Shown here: in pieces, positions 38,838 to 49,502 of the stretch
How the letters are laid out: every line of letters begins with the position of its first letter
How positions within the stretch are numbered: the first letter of the stretch is position 1
Source of the DNA: Saccharomyces mikatae IFO 1815
Lineage: Eukaryota; Ascomycota; Saccharomycetes; Saccharomycetales; Saccharomycetaceae
Reading direction: 5' to 3'
DNA: 64,000 bases
Assembly (NCBI RefSeq): GCF_947241705.1
Contig: NC_079268.1
Span: 248,001 to 312,000 of the forward strand
The notes under the pieces: model-generated
What the model was told of the DNA's origin: nothing
What the model saw: only the letters and a program-made list of their open reading frames with translations
Databases searched by the model: none
Translations under genes and position numbers: made by a program

Positions 38838-40805
38838 TTATATTAGACCAAAGACGGCACTTATAACACTCAACACCCCCATAAAAGTATTCGTGTTTAG
38901 GTCAGAATAGTTAATTATAGCATTGGCCGCATTTTTCTTGTGAGTGGAAGACCCAGAGGTGGAGGCGGAGGCGGAGGTAGCAACAACGGAGCCAGATATG
39001 GAAGTAGAAGAATAATCATCATTACCTATGCCTGAAACAGACTTGTTGTCAATTGTACCATTCCAACAATAGTTGGTAAAACACTGGCTACATTCAGAAG
39101 GTAATGTGGCATTTAGGCTTTGTTGCTTACGTCTAATGATGGCACAACCGATACAGCCTAAGAAATCAGAATCATCAGTAAAATTTCCCATTGTGGCAGC
39201 TTCAAACCCGTTTTTTATCATACCAAGGCGTTCTGAATCAGAGTATGACATCTTAAAAGTACTTTGGTTACCATTGAACGAATGCCTTGAATTTGGAATG
39301 TAAACAATCAATGGTGGAATATACTCCAAGTCTGTCAAATTCGTTGCGTCACAACCAAAAAATGTTGGCTTTTTGTTCATTCCCAAGTTGACGAATGTGT
39401 TTACATCTGGAACATATGGGAAGGACAAATTGAGACCTTGACTACCAAATTGACGCTGGTAGGTATTAACTAATGAGGCACCATCTGGCCAATAGTCGTT
39501 AGTATCAGCAGAATTGTCTAACGCAAAAATAATGTCTACTTCACGTTCTTTTTGTAACAATGGGACTAATGGAATGTTTTGATTATCTTCACCACCATCA
39601 ACCAAGAATAGATAATCAGATTCAATAATACTGGAAGTCGCGTTTTTTTGAAGGTAATCAGCTTCTTTGAATGGATTTGGGGCGTAAATCGCAATATCAT
39701 TACTATTGTCGGATATATCTTTTAAGAAATCAGCGGCTAAATTAGCGATGAATGATGGTAAACCGGTGGAGTTCAATTGTAATAAGAATTGATTAAACAA
39801 AGTAGATGAAGTGGCAGTTATGAAACCGGTGTTGTCAAAACCAGCAATACATTTGCCCTTATTAACTGGTTTACCCTTTGTAACATTGGTACCTAGATAC
39901 TTTATATCGGTAAATGCGTTTAATGTAGGATCCCAAGAGCCCATCTCAAATGGATTGAACTCGAAAAGAGTGGCATTTAGGTTGATCACGGTAGTACCCG
40001 GGTACCTACCATCCGCGACAGAAATAGGGAATGGCATTTCTGCATTCTTGAAAACGTCTGCCTCCCTTAAAGTTGACCATGTGTATCCTACACCACCATG
40101 GTACAAGTCCGGCCAAAAATTATAGGAAAGAGCGCGGCCCCAAACATCTGCCAAAGAAATATTGAAACCGGCATCTTGCTTAGCCTGCACATCGTCTGAT
40201 ATATCGTCCCATCTGCTCCCAGTCTTAAAGATGTTGATTCCGCCCGGAGTAAGAATCGAATGGGAAATGTCCCAGATTGAATTGGATTCTGTCATATTAT
40301 CCACTATATCTTGCACAGAAGTCCAGTTGTTCCACGCCAAAGAACTCGTCAACCAGTTACCCCCTGACAGACCCGCCAGGTAAGTTGCGCCTTGCAGCAA
40401 CCCACCAAGACCATGGTCGTTAGCACCATCCGTTCGATTGTCCATAGCAGCAATCATACCGGCACCGGACAACATGGCACGGTAACCACCACCGGAACAG
40501 GCTACAGCAACCTTAGGCATGTTGGAAGAGTTACTACCAAAAAGAGTAGAGAGCAACGAATTGTCGCTGAAGTTCGAAGTGGCCCTGTTCAAGAAAGAAT
40601 GCAAAGCTTCCTTAGTGTATGCATCCCTCTTCTTCAGCCATTCAGTTTCGTTCTTTGATAGACTGGAGGCTTCTCTAACCAACTCGATATCATCATCGCA
40701 AGTTACGTTGGCAGGGACGTAACTATTACTGGGTGACCAAGCATCAACATTCTCTGTTAGCGCTGTCAACACCGTAGCAGAGACTAACAGACTCTGCAAC
40801 TTCAT
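38838..40805 (-). CDS. PLB1: PLB1, lysophospholipase / phospholipase B
   Basis: Plb1 is the main secreted and periplasmic phospholipase B, releasing glycerophosphocholine and glycerophosphoethanolamine from cell-surface phospholipids. The protein has 655 residues (S. cerevisiae 664). It has a signal peptide ([22 protein letters not shown]), [16 protein letters not shown] carrying the nucleophile serine, GLSGGNW and [13 protein letters not shown] with the catalytic Asp. A Cys-rich [17 protein letters not shown] region and a GPI-type tail follow. The protein core is very similar to PLB2, while the Ser-rich tail is shorter and different. The start is ATG 40805. Confidence 0.97.
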   Translation of the reverse strand: MKLQSLLVSATVLTALTENVDAWSPSNSYVPANVTCDDDIELVREASSLSKNETEWLKKRDAYTKEALHSFLNRATSNFSDNSLLSTLFGSNSSNMPKVAVACSGGGYRAMLSGAGMIAAMDNRTDGANDHGLGGLLQGATYLAGLSGGNWLTSSLAWNNWTSVQDIVDNMTESNSIWDISHSILTPGGINIFKTGSRWDDISDDVQAKQDAGFNISLADVWGRALSYNFWPDLYHGGVGYTWSTLREADVFKNAEMPFPISVADGRYPGTTVINLNATLFEFNPFEMGSWDPTLNAFTDIKYLGTNVTKGKPVNKGKCIAGFDNTGFITATSSTLFNQFLLQLNSTGLPSFIANLAADFLKDISDNSNDIAIYAPNPFKEADYLQKNATSSIIESDYLFLVDGGEDNQNIPLVPLLQKEREVDIIFALDNSADTNDYWPDGASLVNTYQRQFGSQGLNLSFPYVPDVNTFVNLGMNKKPTFFGCDATNLTDLEYIPPLIVYIPNSRHSFNGNQSTFKMSYSDSERLGMIKNGFEAATMGNFTDDSDFLGCIGCAIIRRKQQSLNATLPSECSQCFTNYCWNGTIDNKSVSGIGNDDYSSTSISGSVVATSASASTSGSSTHKKNAANAIINYSDLNTNTFMGVLSVISAVFGLI

Positions 40806-41062
40806 TGTTTAATTTGTTTTCCTTTACCTTTGCTTCGCTTTTAACGATGGCCTCGTTTATTATTTGTTGTAAGGAGAGAAAAGAAAGAAAAAAGGTATGA
40901 AATAGAAAATAATGGATAGCTAAATAGTTTTAAACTTTCAGATGTGAAGCCGTATAGCAAAGAGACGGTCTTGTTATTTTACAGCGTTAGTGTCTTTATA
41001 TATTGAACGCAAGGGTTTCTTAAGCAGCGAGAATGAAATATAGAAATTAAGTCATCTCGCAA

Positions 41063-41084
41063 GTAGTAGTAGTAGCAGTAGTAG
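41063..41084 (+). repeat. GTA/GCA trinucleotide repeat in the PLB1-ADI1 spacer
   Basis: The sequence AGTAGTAGTAGTAGCAGTAGTA is an imperfect trinucleotide run of about seven units. It lies in non-coding DNA upstream of PLB1. Confidence 0.7.
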
Positions 41085-42218
41085 GAGGTGTCTTCGTAAG
41101 CTTTACCTAACTAAGAAAATGTGCGCGAATAAGACGGACAAGTTGCTGTTGACCGGATAAAGTTATTTCCCGTTGTAGATAAGTGTGAACCGCATACCCG
41201 CGGGGGGAGGGCTAAGTTAAGGACGGACATTTTGGGTCTTTCCGTTGGAAGTCCGAGCAAAGAACCCATACACCACTTCAGTGAGCCTCTCTTTTAGCAG
41301 AATACGCAAGCCCTTTCAAAGAAATAGCACGTCAGGGCCCACTGCGCCGCTATTACGCAGGGCAGTTTCGGGACGATAGGGGCTGAAAACATGCGACTCC
41401 AATCAAAGTAGGTAGTCGGTGAGAACACTTTTGACAGTTGTTTGTAAGTGGCTTCCACTGTCGTGTGCCCATATTTCAGCATTGTATTGAACATTTGAAA
41501 GAGGTGGGCAGCCACCAGGTGCTACAAGAGTTCGTCAGGGTTTAAGGAAAGAGGGGTAACTATGTTGGTCTCCATATTGGAGCTTTATGGGAGCAAATTG
41601 GATTGCTTCACCACGTTAATGTGTTAGCAGGCGCAGCAATGACGACTCCAAATGAGAAAAAAATGGTATTCGGAGTACTGGTACTGCCTTGTGCTTTGCC
41701 GGTACGGTAAACAATAGGCCGAAGCGAGTTTGATTGCCTGCAAAAAACTTCGCTCAGGTGGAAAGCTATGTTTCCTTTAGGGGCAAGAACATTGTGACTT
41801 CTGTATAGGACGAAGACGGATCATGTGCCTTTCTTTTAATCTCAACGATGTAAGGCACTGCTTCATTGGAAGAAGATTGCGGGAACTCATTTTATTCTTG
41901 AATTAGTTTTGTATTTAATTCAAACGTAGGTTTGACACATTTTGTTTTTCCTCTTTTTTCCATTACAAATCATGCAGAAGGCGGAGAAATTGCGGTTTGG
42001 CTGATGATTCAAACGTGCACAAGTCATATAGTTTTTTTGTACTTTTCTATGTTTGTGAAGCATGAAATTACAAGTTAGCTTGGGGGTAAGATGAAAGGCA
42101 GCTTTTGTAAGCCTTCATGGGGTCGATGACTAAAAAGTGCTTTTATAGGAGCCGCTCGATAGGCCGACGCCACAGTTGGTCGATAACACCGAAATACGCA
42201 TATTGAAAAACGTCGAGA

Positions 42219-42226
42219 TATAAAAA
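42219..42226 (+). promoter_or_regulatory. TATA box upstream of ADI1
   Basis: TATAAAAA lies only 7 bp before an in-frame ATG (42233) and 67 bp before the conserved ATG (42293). Yeast transcripts usually start 40-120 bp after TATA, so most messages should exclude the first ATG. This supports the start at 42293. Confidence 0.5.
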
Positions 42227-42292
42227 GAATGAATGAGTGTGGCAGCCGCAGGTCAACAAAAATCAGAAAACACTAAGCTAGAAAGACTGAAA

Positions 42293-42832
42293 ATGGTGCA
42301 AGTATACATCCATGATAACAAGGACGACTCCGATTATCGCGCACCCCACGATTCTGGAACGGAACTTTCCTTGGATGAACTAGCCAAATTGGGTGTGATT
42401 TATAAATACTGTGCAAATGAGGAGGAAGTGGACGAAATAGCCGAGGAAAGAAAATATAAAAATAGAGATGTGGTTGATATTCATAAAGGTTCTTTCAAAA
42501 GTGAAACAGATTTCAATGAAAAATTAGCGATGTTCTACAAGGAACATCTACATGAAGACGAAGAAATTAGATATTGCCTTGAAGGCACAGGATATTTCGA
42601 TGTCAGAGATTCTTCTACACCGGAAAACTGGATCAGGTGCTTAGTGGAGCCGGGAGATCTACTAATTCTTCCGCCTGGCATTTATCATCGTTTCACCTTG
42701 ACGACTAGCAATCACATCAAGGCTTTGAGGTTATTTAAGGACGAACCAAAGTGGCAAGCTATTAACAGATCAACTCGGGCAGATTCGTTGCCCGTACGCA
42801 AAGACTATATTGCCCAGATCAATCAGTACTAA
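42293..42832 (+). CDS. ADI1: ADI1, acireductone dioxygenase
   Basis: Adi1 is the metal-dependent cupin of the methionine salvage pathway, converting acireductone to 2-keto-4-methylthiobutyrate and formate. The 179-residue protein starts at ATG 42293 (MVQVYIHDNK). The cupin metal ligands appear in the HLHEDEEIRY segment (two His and a Glu) and the His in LPPGIYHRF. The ARD fold is complete and of normal length. An in-frame ATG at 42233 would add 20 residues (MSVAAAGQQKSENTKLERLK), but it sits too close to the TATA box to be the main start. Confidence 0.96.
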   Translation: MVQVYIHDNKDDSDYRAPHDSGTELSLDELAKLGVIYKYCANEEEVDEIAEERKYKNRDVVDIHKGSFKSETDFNEKLAMFYKEHLHEDEEIRYCLEGTGYFDVRDSSTPENWIRCLVEPGDLLILPPGIYHRFTLTTSNHIKALRLFKDEPKWQAINRSTRADSLPVRKDYIAQINQY

Positions 42833-43282
42833 TACTGTTACTATAATATAACATTCTTAATATCTTCTCTATATGTTTGAAGGTGGCGCAGGGTGACTAT
42901 TCGTCATAAACGATCTTTCGATCTGTGAATATGGAAAGGGAAAACACCAAAACTGGAAAAAGAAACGCTGAGAGTTGAACTATTTCCGTATTATTTTATA
43001 TCTAGATGATGGTGAAATATTCATTACATTCTTCATTTATCTCCATACTTCTATGGAGCATAGTGAAAAGTATAGACTACAGTCGTAATAACAAAAAGCA
43101 AATCTCTACCATCATCCATAAACTTCGACGACACCGCAAGCCAAAAACGATACGACATCTAATATTTTTGATTTGGTTTCAACGCCCACTTTTTTTATAC
43201 AAAACTATACGCATATAGTTGCATTCCTTTTTTTATAAACCCAAAAAAATTAACTTATACCGTTCATAGATAAAACTGGAGG
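42833..43282. other. Intergenic ADI1-ANY1
   Basis: This 450-bp tandem spacer contains a 70-codon frame (43006-43218). Its composition is not convincing and I do not call it. AT-rich promoter DNA precedes ANY1. Confidence 0.55.
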
Positions 43283-44500
43283 ATGTCAATCACGACAACG
43301 GCAGGTGCTACTTTGATAGGGAACGTTCCAGCCGCTACTTCTAAAGTTGCGACATATGATATGAGTGATACCATATACTCGTACCTACCCAAAGTTGATC
43401 AATTTTATATTCCTGAATGGCTTACAATGCAATTTATCGCCAACAATCTGATCAGTTTCACCCCCCTATTCTCTTATGGTACCACGATCATTAGCATCGA
43501 GAAATGTAAGACTGCTTTGGGGTTTTCCATAGATATATGTGCCACAATGTTGATCGCTAGTATTTTAAGGATATCTTATTACCTCATTACACCATACGAA
43601 ATTACTTTGCTGAGACAGTCATTGGTGATGATTTTTATTCAACTGATCTTGCTAAGAACAAGTTTAAAGTATAGACCTGATGAATACAAGTACCAAAATC
43701 TAACCGATGTAGAGTCACTGTCACATTTGATTCACGACATATGGTTCGAGTTTTTTAGTTGCATTAATAGACCGAAATTTCTAAGTGAAGATTGGAAGAA
43801 CTTGATACGGTCACTATCTTTCACAAACCTGTTGAAATTTTCATTCAAAATTTTCTTGGCATTCTTTTACAAAATTTTAAAATTCTTTGACCCTAATTTT
43901 AAAAGAATTGGAGCATTTTGGCAGTGGGATAACGATAAAAACTTCTGGAGATTCTTAGCCCTTTTTGCAACTGTCCAATTACTAGTCACTTTTTTCATTT
44001 CTAACATCTTAAATTGGGATTCACTAGCACAAGGACTAGGTTCTATCATAGGATCGTTGGGTTTATTGGTAGAGTCCCTTTTACCATTACCACAAATTGC
44101 TATTCTTTACAAATTGAAATCGGTCCAAGGTTTCAAATTAATTCTGTTAGTAAGCTGGCTTTGTGGCGATACGTTGAAAATCACGTACCTGATATTTGGC
44201 GCAAAAAATATATCTGCCTTATTTGTCATTTTTGCATTATTCCAGATGTCATTAGATTTTTACATTGGTGGTCAATACATTTATTATAGATACTACTATC
44301 CAAAGCTAAGGCATCAACACCATCCCAATGACAGTAATGCGCCCTCGGATGAAGATGAGAGCGAAATGTACGAGTTGGATCTTTTTAATACCTTACAAAA
44401 AGATGTCGAAAAGGCCTTAAAACACGATAGTAATAATACGTCAGATTCACCTCAAAATGATCAAGTCGGTAAATCTCAGGAACACGCGGTAACAGTATAA
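43283..44500 (+). CDS. ANY1: ANY1 (CFS1), PQ-loop membrane protein, lipid scramblase
   Basis: Any1 is a Golgi/endosomal PQ-loop protein. It antagonises the phospholipid flippases Neo1 and Drs2 and has been reported to act as a phospholipid scramblase. The protein has 405 residues and about seven hydrophobic segments. Two PQ-loop-like blocks are visible: FTPLFSYGTTIISIEKCKTALGF (first bundle) and LLPLPQIAILYKLKSVQGF (second, with the PQ pair). The C-terminus is acidic and cytosolic (NAPSDEDESEMYELDL). The start at ATG 43283 and the length match S. cerevisiae YMR010W. Confidence 0.94.
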   Translation: MSITTTAGATLIGNVPAATSKVATYDMSDTIYSYLPKVDQFYIPEWLTMQFIANNLISFTPLFSYGTTIISIEKCKTALGFSIDICATMLIASILRISYYLITPYEITLLRQSLVMIFIQLILLRTSLKYRPDEYKYQNLTDVESLSHLIHDIWFEFFSCINRPKFLSEDWKNLIRSLSFTNLLKFSFKIFLAFFYKILKFFDPNFKRIGAFWQWDNDKNFWRFLALFATVQLLVTFFISNILNWDSLAQGLGSIIGSLGLLVESLLPLPQIAILYKLKSVQGFKLILLVSWLCGDTLKITYLIFGAKNISALFVIFALFQMSLDFYIGGQYIYYRYYYPKLRHQHHPNDSNAPSDEDESEMYELDLFNTLQKDVEKALKHDSNNTSDSPQNDQVGKSQEHAVTV

Positions 44501-45271
44501 ATATTTTTCGGGTTTGCGAACAGAAAGTTGATAGAGGTTTTTATATAGTTATATGCATTCATAATTTAGTATATATATGCATGCATATCCCACGTACAAC
44601 ATGATTATTGTTGTAGTTCCTCTCCTTCAATATACCTCTTCTACGCTTTGTTGGAAGAAAAAGAATGATATGATCGCACTCCCACAAAAAGTTTCTTCAT
44701 GAACTTACGATCTGATGATATAAACATCCAAAATGTTTGTCTCGTAGTATTCTTCTCTGGTTCACGGCCCGCGACAACAATGCCGTTTGTGGACAATGTT
44801 CAACAGTTGCTTTTAATTAATATTCTACGACATTTACATATATCTAGATAAATATTTTGTGCTACCGGCAATTCATTTCATGTCAGGCTTGAGTCTTTAA
44901 GTTAACTTGTTGGGAAAATATATCTTGAGAGATCTCTCGTATTGCTTTCATAGTGTCTGCGCACTATTTTGTAAGTTTTTCTCATTATAACTTGTATACT
45001 CTAAGACCGAAGGATCTTTTGGTTAAAAGTGCCAGAAGCCCAAAGAAACATAAATATTTGCCCCAAATTAATTTGCAAAGAGTATCATAATCGGTATGGT
45101 TTAAGTGACTTGTACACCCCCTCTAAAACACATGTGGTACCTAGGGCTTTTAGACCGAAAAAAGGTTTCTTCGGTATGAAACGTTTCACCAATTCAATGT
45201 GAAATGAACAAAGTCAAAACTTTTATCACATAGGAAAAAAGAACAAACCCTCATTTCTCTTTTGGAGCAAA

Positions 45272-45784
45272 CGGAGAATTATATTATATTATCTAAACGA
45301 AGATAAGGTTTCGTAGTCACGAAAGATCAAACAAATTCTAGTATTGACCTGTCAATTAAGGCACAAAAAAAGTAGTACTAAAGAACTGCTATAAAGATAC
45401 CGTAGAAAAAAAAAAGAACCGGGGAAAATTAATGAAAAGAATGGGTTGGACTTTCTTTTTATGTTTCTTTTCTTCCGGGCCTACTACACTTTTTCTCCAC
45501 GTGGCTTTGGTTTCCCCATATTTTTCTTCATCTAAGAGAATTTGTACCATACAGAAGAAATAAGCAGCAGAGAAGAGGGGAGGAAAAAGAAAATCAAAAT
45601 TTTCCGTAAAAGCAGATTCTTTTCTTTTCATTAACTACTTTCTCTCATCCCACACAAATGACACCTTAGATACGACCGTAGTATTATCATGTTTATTTTT
45701 CCCCTCACGGCGCAACCGCTAACTTAATCTAGTCTTAATGAATCCGGAGAAAAGCGGGGTCTTTTACCTGAACAAAATTTTCCG
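45272..45784 (+). promoter_or_regulatory. Rgt1/Mig1 motif cluster upstream of HXT2
   Basis: Rgt1-type CGGANNA or its complement TNNTCCG occurs at 45272-45278 (CGGAGAA), 45471-45477 (TCTTCCG), 45600-45606 (TTTTCCG), 45745-45751 (CGGAGAA) and 45778-45784 (TTTTCCG). Mig1-type GC boxes next to AT-rich flanks occur at 45419-45424 (CCGGGG) and 45754-45759 (GCGGGG, preceded by AAAA). HXT2 is known to be repressed by Rgt1 without glucose and by Mig1 in high glucose. The closest Rgt1/Mig1 pair sits within 15 bp. Confidence 0.6.
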
Positions 45785-46055
45785 AAATCTCTCTCCTGCG
45801 GGTTTTCTTATAACTGTAAGAGGGTGGGTTTCTCCTGTTTTTCCACCATTTTAGTTTTTCGCAAGCCATGCGTGCCTTTTTGTTTTTGCGATGGCGAAGT
45901 AGGGCTGGGAAAAAAGTTAATAGCACGCCGCTCACTGATAGTAATAGGCCACACAATTGACGTGGACAACAGCATAAGTCATCCATTCTCCACATTTTTC
46001 CAAAATTCAGCAAAATCTTCATCAAACTTTGTCTTCGTCTCGATTTTATAAATGA

Positions 46056-46064
46056 TATATAAAG
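46056..46064 (+). promoter_or_regulatory. HXT2 TATA box
   Basis: TATATAAAG matches TATAWAWR and lies about 120 bp before the HXT2 ATG. A strongly regulated TATA-containing promoter is expected for this gene. Confidence 0.6.
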
Positions 46065-46179
46065 CGATTACAATTCTTCATTCAAACAGATTTGAGATTG
46101 TCATTTTCTATTACTCTTATATTTAGCTTAGAAGAACAACAACAAAAAACATTACAACAAGACTTTTTAAACAAAAAAA

Positions 46180-47805
46180 ATGTCTGAATTCGCTGCTGGC
46201 CGCATTGAAAGTGGCTCTCAACAAACTTCCGTGCACTCTACTCCAGTGGTGCAGAAATTAGAGACTGATGAGTCTCCAATTCAAACTAAATCTGAATACA
46301 CTAATGCTGAACTTCCAGCAAAACCAATCTCGGCTTATTGGACTGTCATCTGTTTATGTCTAATGATTGCATTTGGTGGTTTTGTCTTTGGTTGGGACAC
46401 TGGTACTATCTCTGGTTTTGTCAACCAAACCGATTTTAAAAGAAGATTTGGTCAAATGAAATCTGATGGTACTTATTATCTTTCCGATGTCAGGACTGGT
46501 TTGATTGTTGGTATTTTCAATATTGGTTGTGCTATTGGTGGGTTAACATTGGGACGCCTAGGTGATATGTATGGACGTAGAATTGGTTTAATGTGCGTCG
46601 TTTTAGTATACATCGTTGGTATTGTGATTCAAATTGCTTCTAGTGACAAATGGTACCAATATTTCATCGGCAGAATTGTCTCTGGTATGGGTGTCGGTGG
46701 TATTGCTGTTCTATCCCCAACTTTAATTTCTGAAACTGCGCCAAAACACATTAGAGGTACTTGTGTCTCTTTCTATCAACTAATGATTACTCTAGGTATT
46801 TTCTTAGGCTATTGTACCAACTATGGTACTAAGGACTACTCCAACTCAGTCCAATGGAGAGTTCCATTGGGTTTGAACTTTGCCTTTGCCATCTTCATGA
46901 TCGCTGGTATGCTAATGGTTCCTGAATCTCCAAGATTTTTGGTCGAAAAAGGCAAGTACGAAGATGCTAAACGTTCTTTGGCTAAATCTAACAAAGTCAC
47001 AGTTGAAGATCCAAGTATTCTTGCTGAAATGGACACAATATTGGCCAATGTGGAAATTGAGAGATTAGCCGGTAATGCTACCTGGGGAGAATTATTCTCT
47101 AGCAAGGGTGCTATTTTACCTCGTGTTATTATGGGTATTATGATTCAATCCTTACAACAATTAACTGGTAACAACTACTTCTTCTATTACGGTACCACTA
47201 TTTTCAACGCTGTTGGCATGAAAGACTCCTTCCAAACATCTATTGTTTTAGGTATAGTCAACTTCGCATCCACCTTTGTCGCCTTATACACTGTCGACAA
47301 ATTTGGCCGTCGTAAGTGTCTATTAGGTGGTTCTGCTACCATGGCTATTTGTTTTGTGATCTTCTCTACTGTTGGTGTCACAAGTTTATATCCACATGGT
47401 AAGGATCAACCATCTTCCAAGGCTGCTGGTAATGTCATGATTGTCTTCACCTGTTTATTCATTTTCTTCTTTGCTATTAGTTGGGCTCCAATTGCTTACG
47501 TCATTGTCGCTGAATCTTATCCTCTTCGTGTCAAAAATCGTGCTATGGCTATTGCTGTTGGTGCTAACTGGATTTGGGGTTTCTTGATTGGGTTCTTCAC
47601 TCCTTTCATCACAAGTGCCATTGGTTTTTCATATGGTTATGTCTTCATGGGCTGCTTGGTATTTTCATTCTTCTACGTCTTCTTCTTTGTCTGTGAAACA
47701 AAGGGCTTAACATTAGAAGAAGTTAATGAAATGTATGTCGAAGGTATCAAACCATGGAAGTCTGGTAACTGGATCTCCAAAGAGAAGAGAGTTGCTGAGG
47801 AATAA
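46180..47805 (+). CDS. HXT2: HXT2, high-affinity hexose transporter
   Basis: Hxt2 is a major-facilitator glucose/fructose/mannose transporter expressed at low glucose. The protein has 541 residues, the S. cerevisiae length. A cytosolic N-terminus of about 55 residues precedes 12 membrane helices. Family signatures are [10 protein letters not shown] in helix 1, [38 protein letters not shown] in helix 7, DKFGRRKCL and [10 protein letters not shown]. The codons are strongly biased (GGT, GCT, TCT), as in highly expressed yeast genes. The sequence is intact. Confidence 0.96.
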   Translation: MSEFAAGRIESGSQQTSVHSTPVVQKLETDESPIQTKSEYTNAELPAKPISAYWTVICLCLMIAFGGFVFGWDTGTISGFVNQTDFKRRFGQMKSDGTYYLSDVRTGLIVGIFNIGCAIGGLTLGRLGDMYGRRIGLMCVVLVYIVGIVIQIASSDKWYQYFIGRIVSGMGVGGIAVLSPTLISETAPKHIRGTCVSFYQLMITLGIFLGYCTNYGTKDYSNSVQWRVPLGLNFAFAIFMIAGMLMVPESPRFLVEKGKYEDAKRSLAKSNKVTVEDPSILAEMDTILANVEIERLAGNATWGELFSSKGAILPRVIMGIMIQSLQQLTGNNYFFYYGTTIFNAVGMKDSFQTSIVLGIVNFASTFVALYTVDKFGRRKCLLGGSATMAICFVIFSTVGVTSLYPHGKDQPSSKAAGNVMIVFTCLFIFFFAISWAPIAYVIVAESYPLRVKNRAMAIAVGANWIWGFLIGFFTPFITSAIGFSYGYVFMGCLVFSFFYVFFFVCETKGLTLEEVNEMYVEGIKPWKSGNWISKEKRVAEE

Positions 47806-48069
47806 GTAAAAGGTTGTGCTCAGTATAGCTTCATCTCCTTTTTTTTTTAAGGCTGATGGCTACTAATACTATAATAGATACTCACATAATTTTTATTTAA
47901 CGATTTTTAATGATTCTTTTTATTTTATCACTGATCTATTAAAACTCTCTAAAATAGTAAGTAAACTTTGCGAAATTATTTCTTAAATGTTCTCAAATAT
48001 TATGGAAATATTTCAATTATCGCTTCAAAGTCTTGATGCTATATGAAAGGGCACCAACCCGCACTAAAT
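47806..48069. other. HXT2 3' flank
   Basis: This AT-rich 3' region has a poly(T) run near 47840-47848 and leads into degenerate LTR sequence. There are no ORFs of note. Confidence 0.5.
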
Positions 48070-48362
48070 GTGGTATACCTTTTTCTGTAAAAAAGGATAT
48101 ACTAGAAGTTTTTTTCTTCGAGAATATAGGAACCCAAAATAGAAAATCGATCATCATGCATAATATTGATATATTATCATTTAATATCTTGTTTTATACG
48201 TTGTCATCCATTACTATTTTACATTAACAATGCTTGTATTTCAGTTCCCACTAACATTGATGTCTGTTTTTTTTATTAATGCCTTCCTCTTCCACCGAAT
48301 ATGATGATCCACTAGCGATGTGAGTAGTAGTCAATAAACGATGACTGATTTTTACTACAATA
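48070..48362 (-). mobile_element. Strongly degenerate delta LTR remnant
   Basis: Read on the minus strand it aligns segment by segment with the better delta at 49087-49417. Matching blocks are ATACTAGAAGT, the TTGTTTTATACGTTGTCATCCATTACTATTT block, TGCTTGTATTTCAGTTCCCACT and ACCGAATATGATGATCCACTAG. It carries many substitutions and gaps, so it is old. Both boundaries are approximate. Confidence 0.6.
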
Positions 48363-48649
48363 ATATTATACTTTTGATTATGAAGCTCAGTTTTAGAATC
48401 TCAAGTTACGCTCATATTCAATACTAATACCTTTGATAATAACCAAAAGAAATCATATTAAATAATCTCTATAGCACAAATAAGCAAGGTATAACGAATC
48501 ATTAAACGATGTTATAGTTGTAGTCATAATATCGCTAAAGTAGCCTGGTCACTTAGTAGAAGTGAATAACTATAGCGAAACCAACTATCTTTTTTTCAGC
48601 AGATTCCATATCCAAGCACTGATTCACTTTAAGGCGGAAGCACTTCTTT

Positions 48650-48960
48650 TTATGTTGATAATTAGTGGCGAAGTTGCAGTATTAATAAGTATTAATTAAG
48701 AAGAATGGCAGATCTTCTTATACTATATGAGATATATATATATACACGCAGATTAGTTGTATTAAATATGACCAAGATAATAATGATGAGACTATTTAGT
48801 ATAGTTTTAATGTAACGACTCATTTCCTTATACATATAAATATCCAGTTAATCTTTCAACTGATAAACCTTTAACTTTACAGTGCGCACATTATCACATA
48901 TATTTCTCCATCCTGAACAGTGACATTTTGTATCTGATTACTTAATATGAACACTAATTG
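48650..48960 (+). mobile_element. Degenerate Ty4/Tsu4-like LTR remnant
   Basis: The left end, TGTTGATAATTAGTGG (48654), matches the start of the LTR copies at 14756 and 14932. The TTAATTAAGAAGAATGGCAG, TATATGAGATATATATATAT, ACACGCAGATTAG and GTATTAAATATGACCA blocks follow in the same order. The right part is too decayed to define an end. It belongs to the same family as the nest beside tRNA-Ser. Confidence 0.55.
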
Positions 48961-49086
48961 ATTGATTATGAAGAAAAAATAACTAAGCATTCTAAGAATA
49001 ATGTTTTGTGAGGTTTATAACTGGTTCATAAGTCTTGTTGCATATTATATGAAGAAGAGAATAAGTTTTTGTGTCATGGTTGAAAC

Positions 49087-49417
49087 GGAGATAAAGGTTG
49101 AGTTTGATGTAATTGTTGGGATTCCATTTTTTATAAGGTAATAATATTAGGTATGTAGATATACTAGAAGTTCTCCTCCGAAATTTAGGAATCGATAAAA
49201 GGAAATCTGCAATTCTACATAATTCTATAAACATTATTATCATCGTTTTGTATGTTGTCATTCATCATCATATTACATTATCAATCCTTGCATTTCAGCT
49301 TCCACTTATTTCGATGACAGCTTCTCATAACTTATGTCATCTTCTAACACCGTATATGATAGTGTACTAGTAATATGACCACTAGTTGATAGACCATAGT
49401 TGATTTTCATTCCAACA
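49087..49417 (-). mobile_element. Solo delta LTR inserted into a sigma element
   Basis: The minus strand starts TGTTGGAATGAAAATCAACT at 49417 and runs 331 bp to a terminus at 49087, the same length as the delta at 16416-16746. It lacks a target-site duplication (GAAAC on one side, CGCTA on the other) and its last base is C instead of A. Either the flanks have mutated or the sigma on the other side was lost by recombination. Confidence 0.88.
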
Positions 49418-49502
49418 CGCTATAAGACTGTTTCATATGTGTTTTATGAACGTTTAGAATAATGTAGTGTCATACTGACGTATACCATTTTAAGAAAAAA
49501 CA
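49418..49502 (-). mobile_element. Sigma (Ty3) LTR 5' fragment upstream of tRNA-Glu
   Basis: The minus strand from 49502 reads TGTTTTTTCTTAAAATGG and then a GTCAGTATGACACTACAT block. AACGTTCATAAAACACATAT and GAAACAGTCTTAT follow, in the order of the sigma LTR 5' part. It ends 16 bp upstream of the mature tRNA-Glu 5' end, the exact Ty3 target distance. The delta at 49417 interrupts it, and I cannot find the other half to the left. Confidence 0.8.

Larger units (their letters stand above)
40806..42292. other. Divergent PLB1-ADI1 intergenic region
   Basis: This is 1487 bp, the second longest gene-free stretch. It contains a GTA/GCA trinucleotide run (41063-41084), a G-rich patch GCGGGGGGAGGG (41200-41211) and a TATAAAAA box at 42219-42226. 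A long minus-strand frame at 41294-41515 looks random. No RNA gene was recognised. Its size suggests an elaborate PLB1 promoter, not a missing gene. Confidence 0.5.
44501..46179. other. Intergenic ANY1-HXT2, long glucose-regulated promoter
   Basis: This 1679-bp gap is the longest without a gene in the right arm. The proximal 900 bp hold a cluster of Rgt1-like and Mig1-like motifs and a canonical TATA box. The distal part (44501-45240) is ordinary AT-rich DNA. No RNA gene was recognised. Confidence 0.6.

Noticed and set aside
43006-43218. 70-codon frame between ADI1 and ANY1
   Set aside because: It has no domain, is embedded in promoter-like AT-rich DNA and has basic low-complexity composition typical of random frames.
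48992-49261. 89-codon minus-strand frame and its counterpart at 16572-16754
   Set aside because: Both are translations of delta LTR sequence; similarity between them reflects the shared repeat, not a gene.
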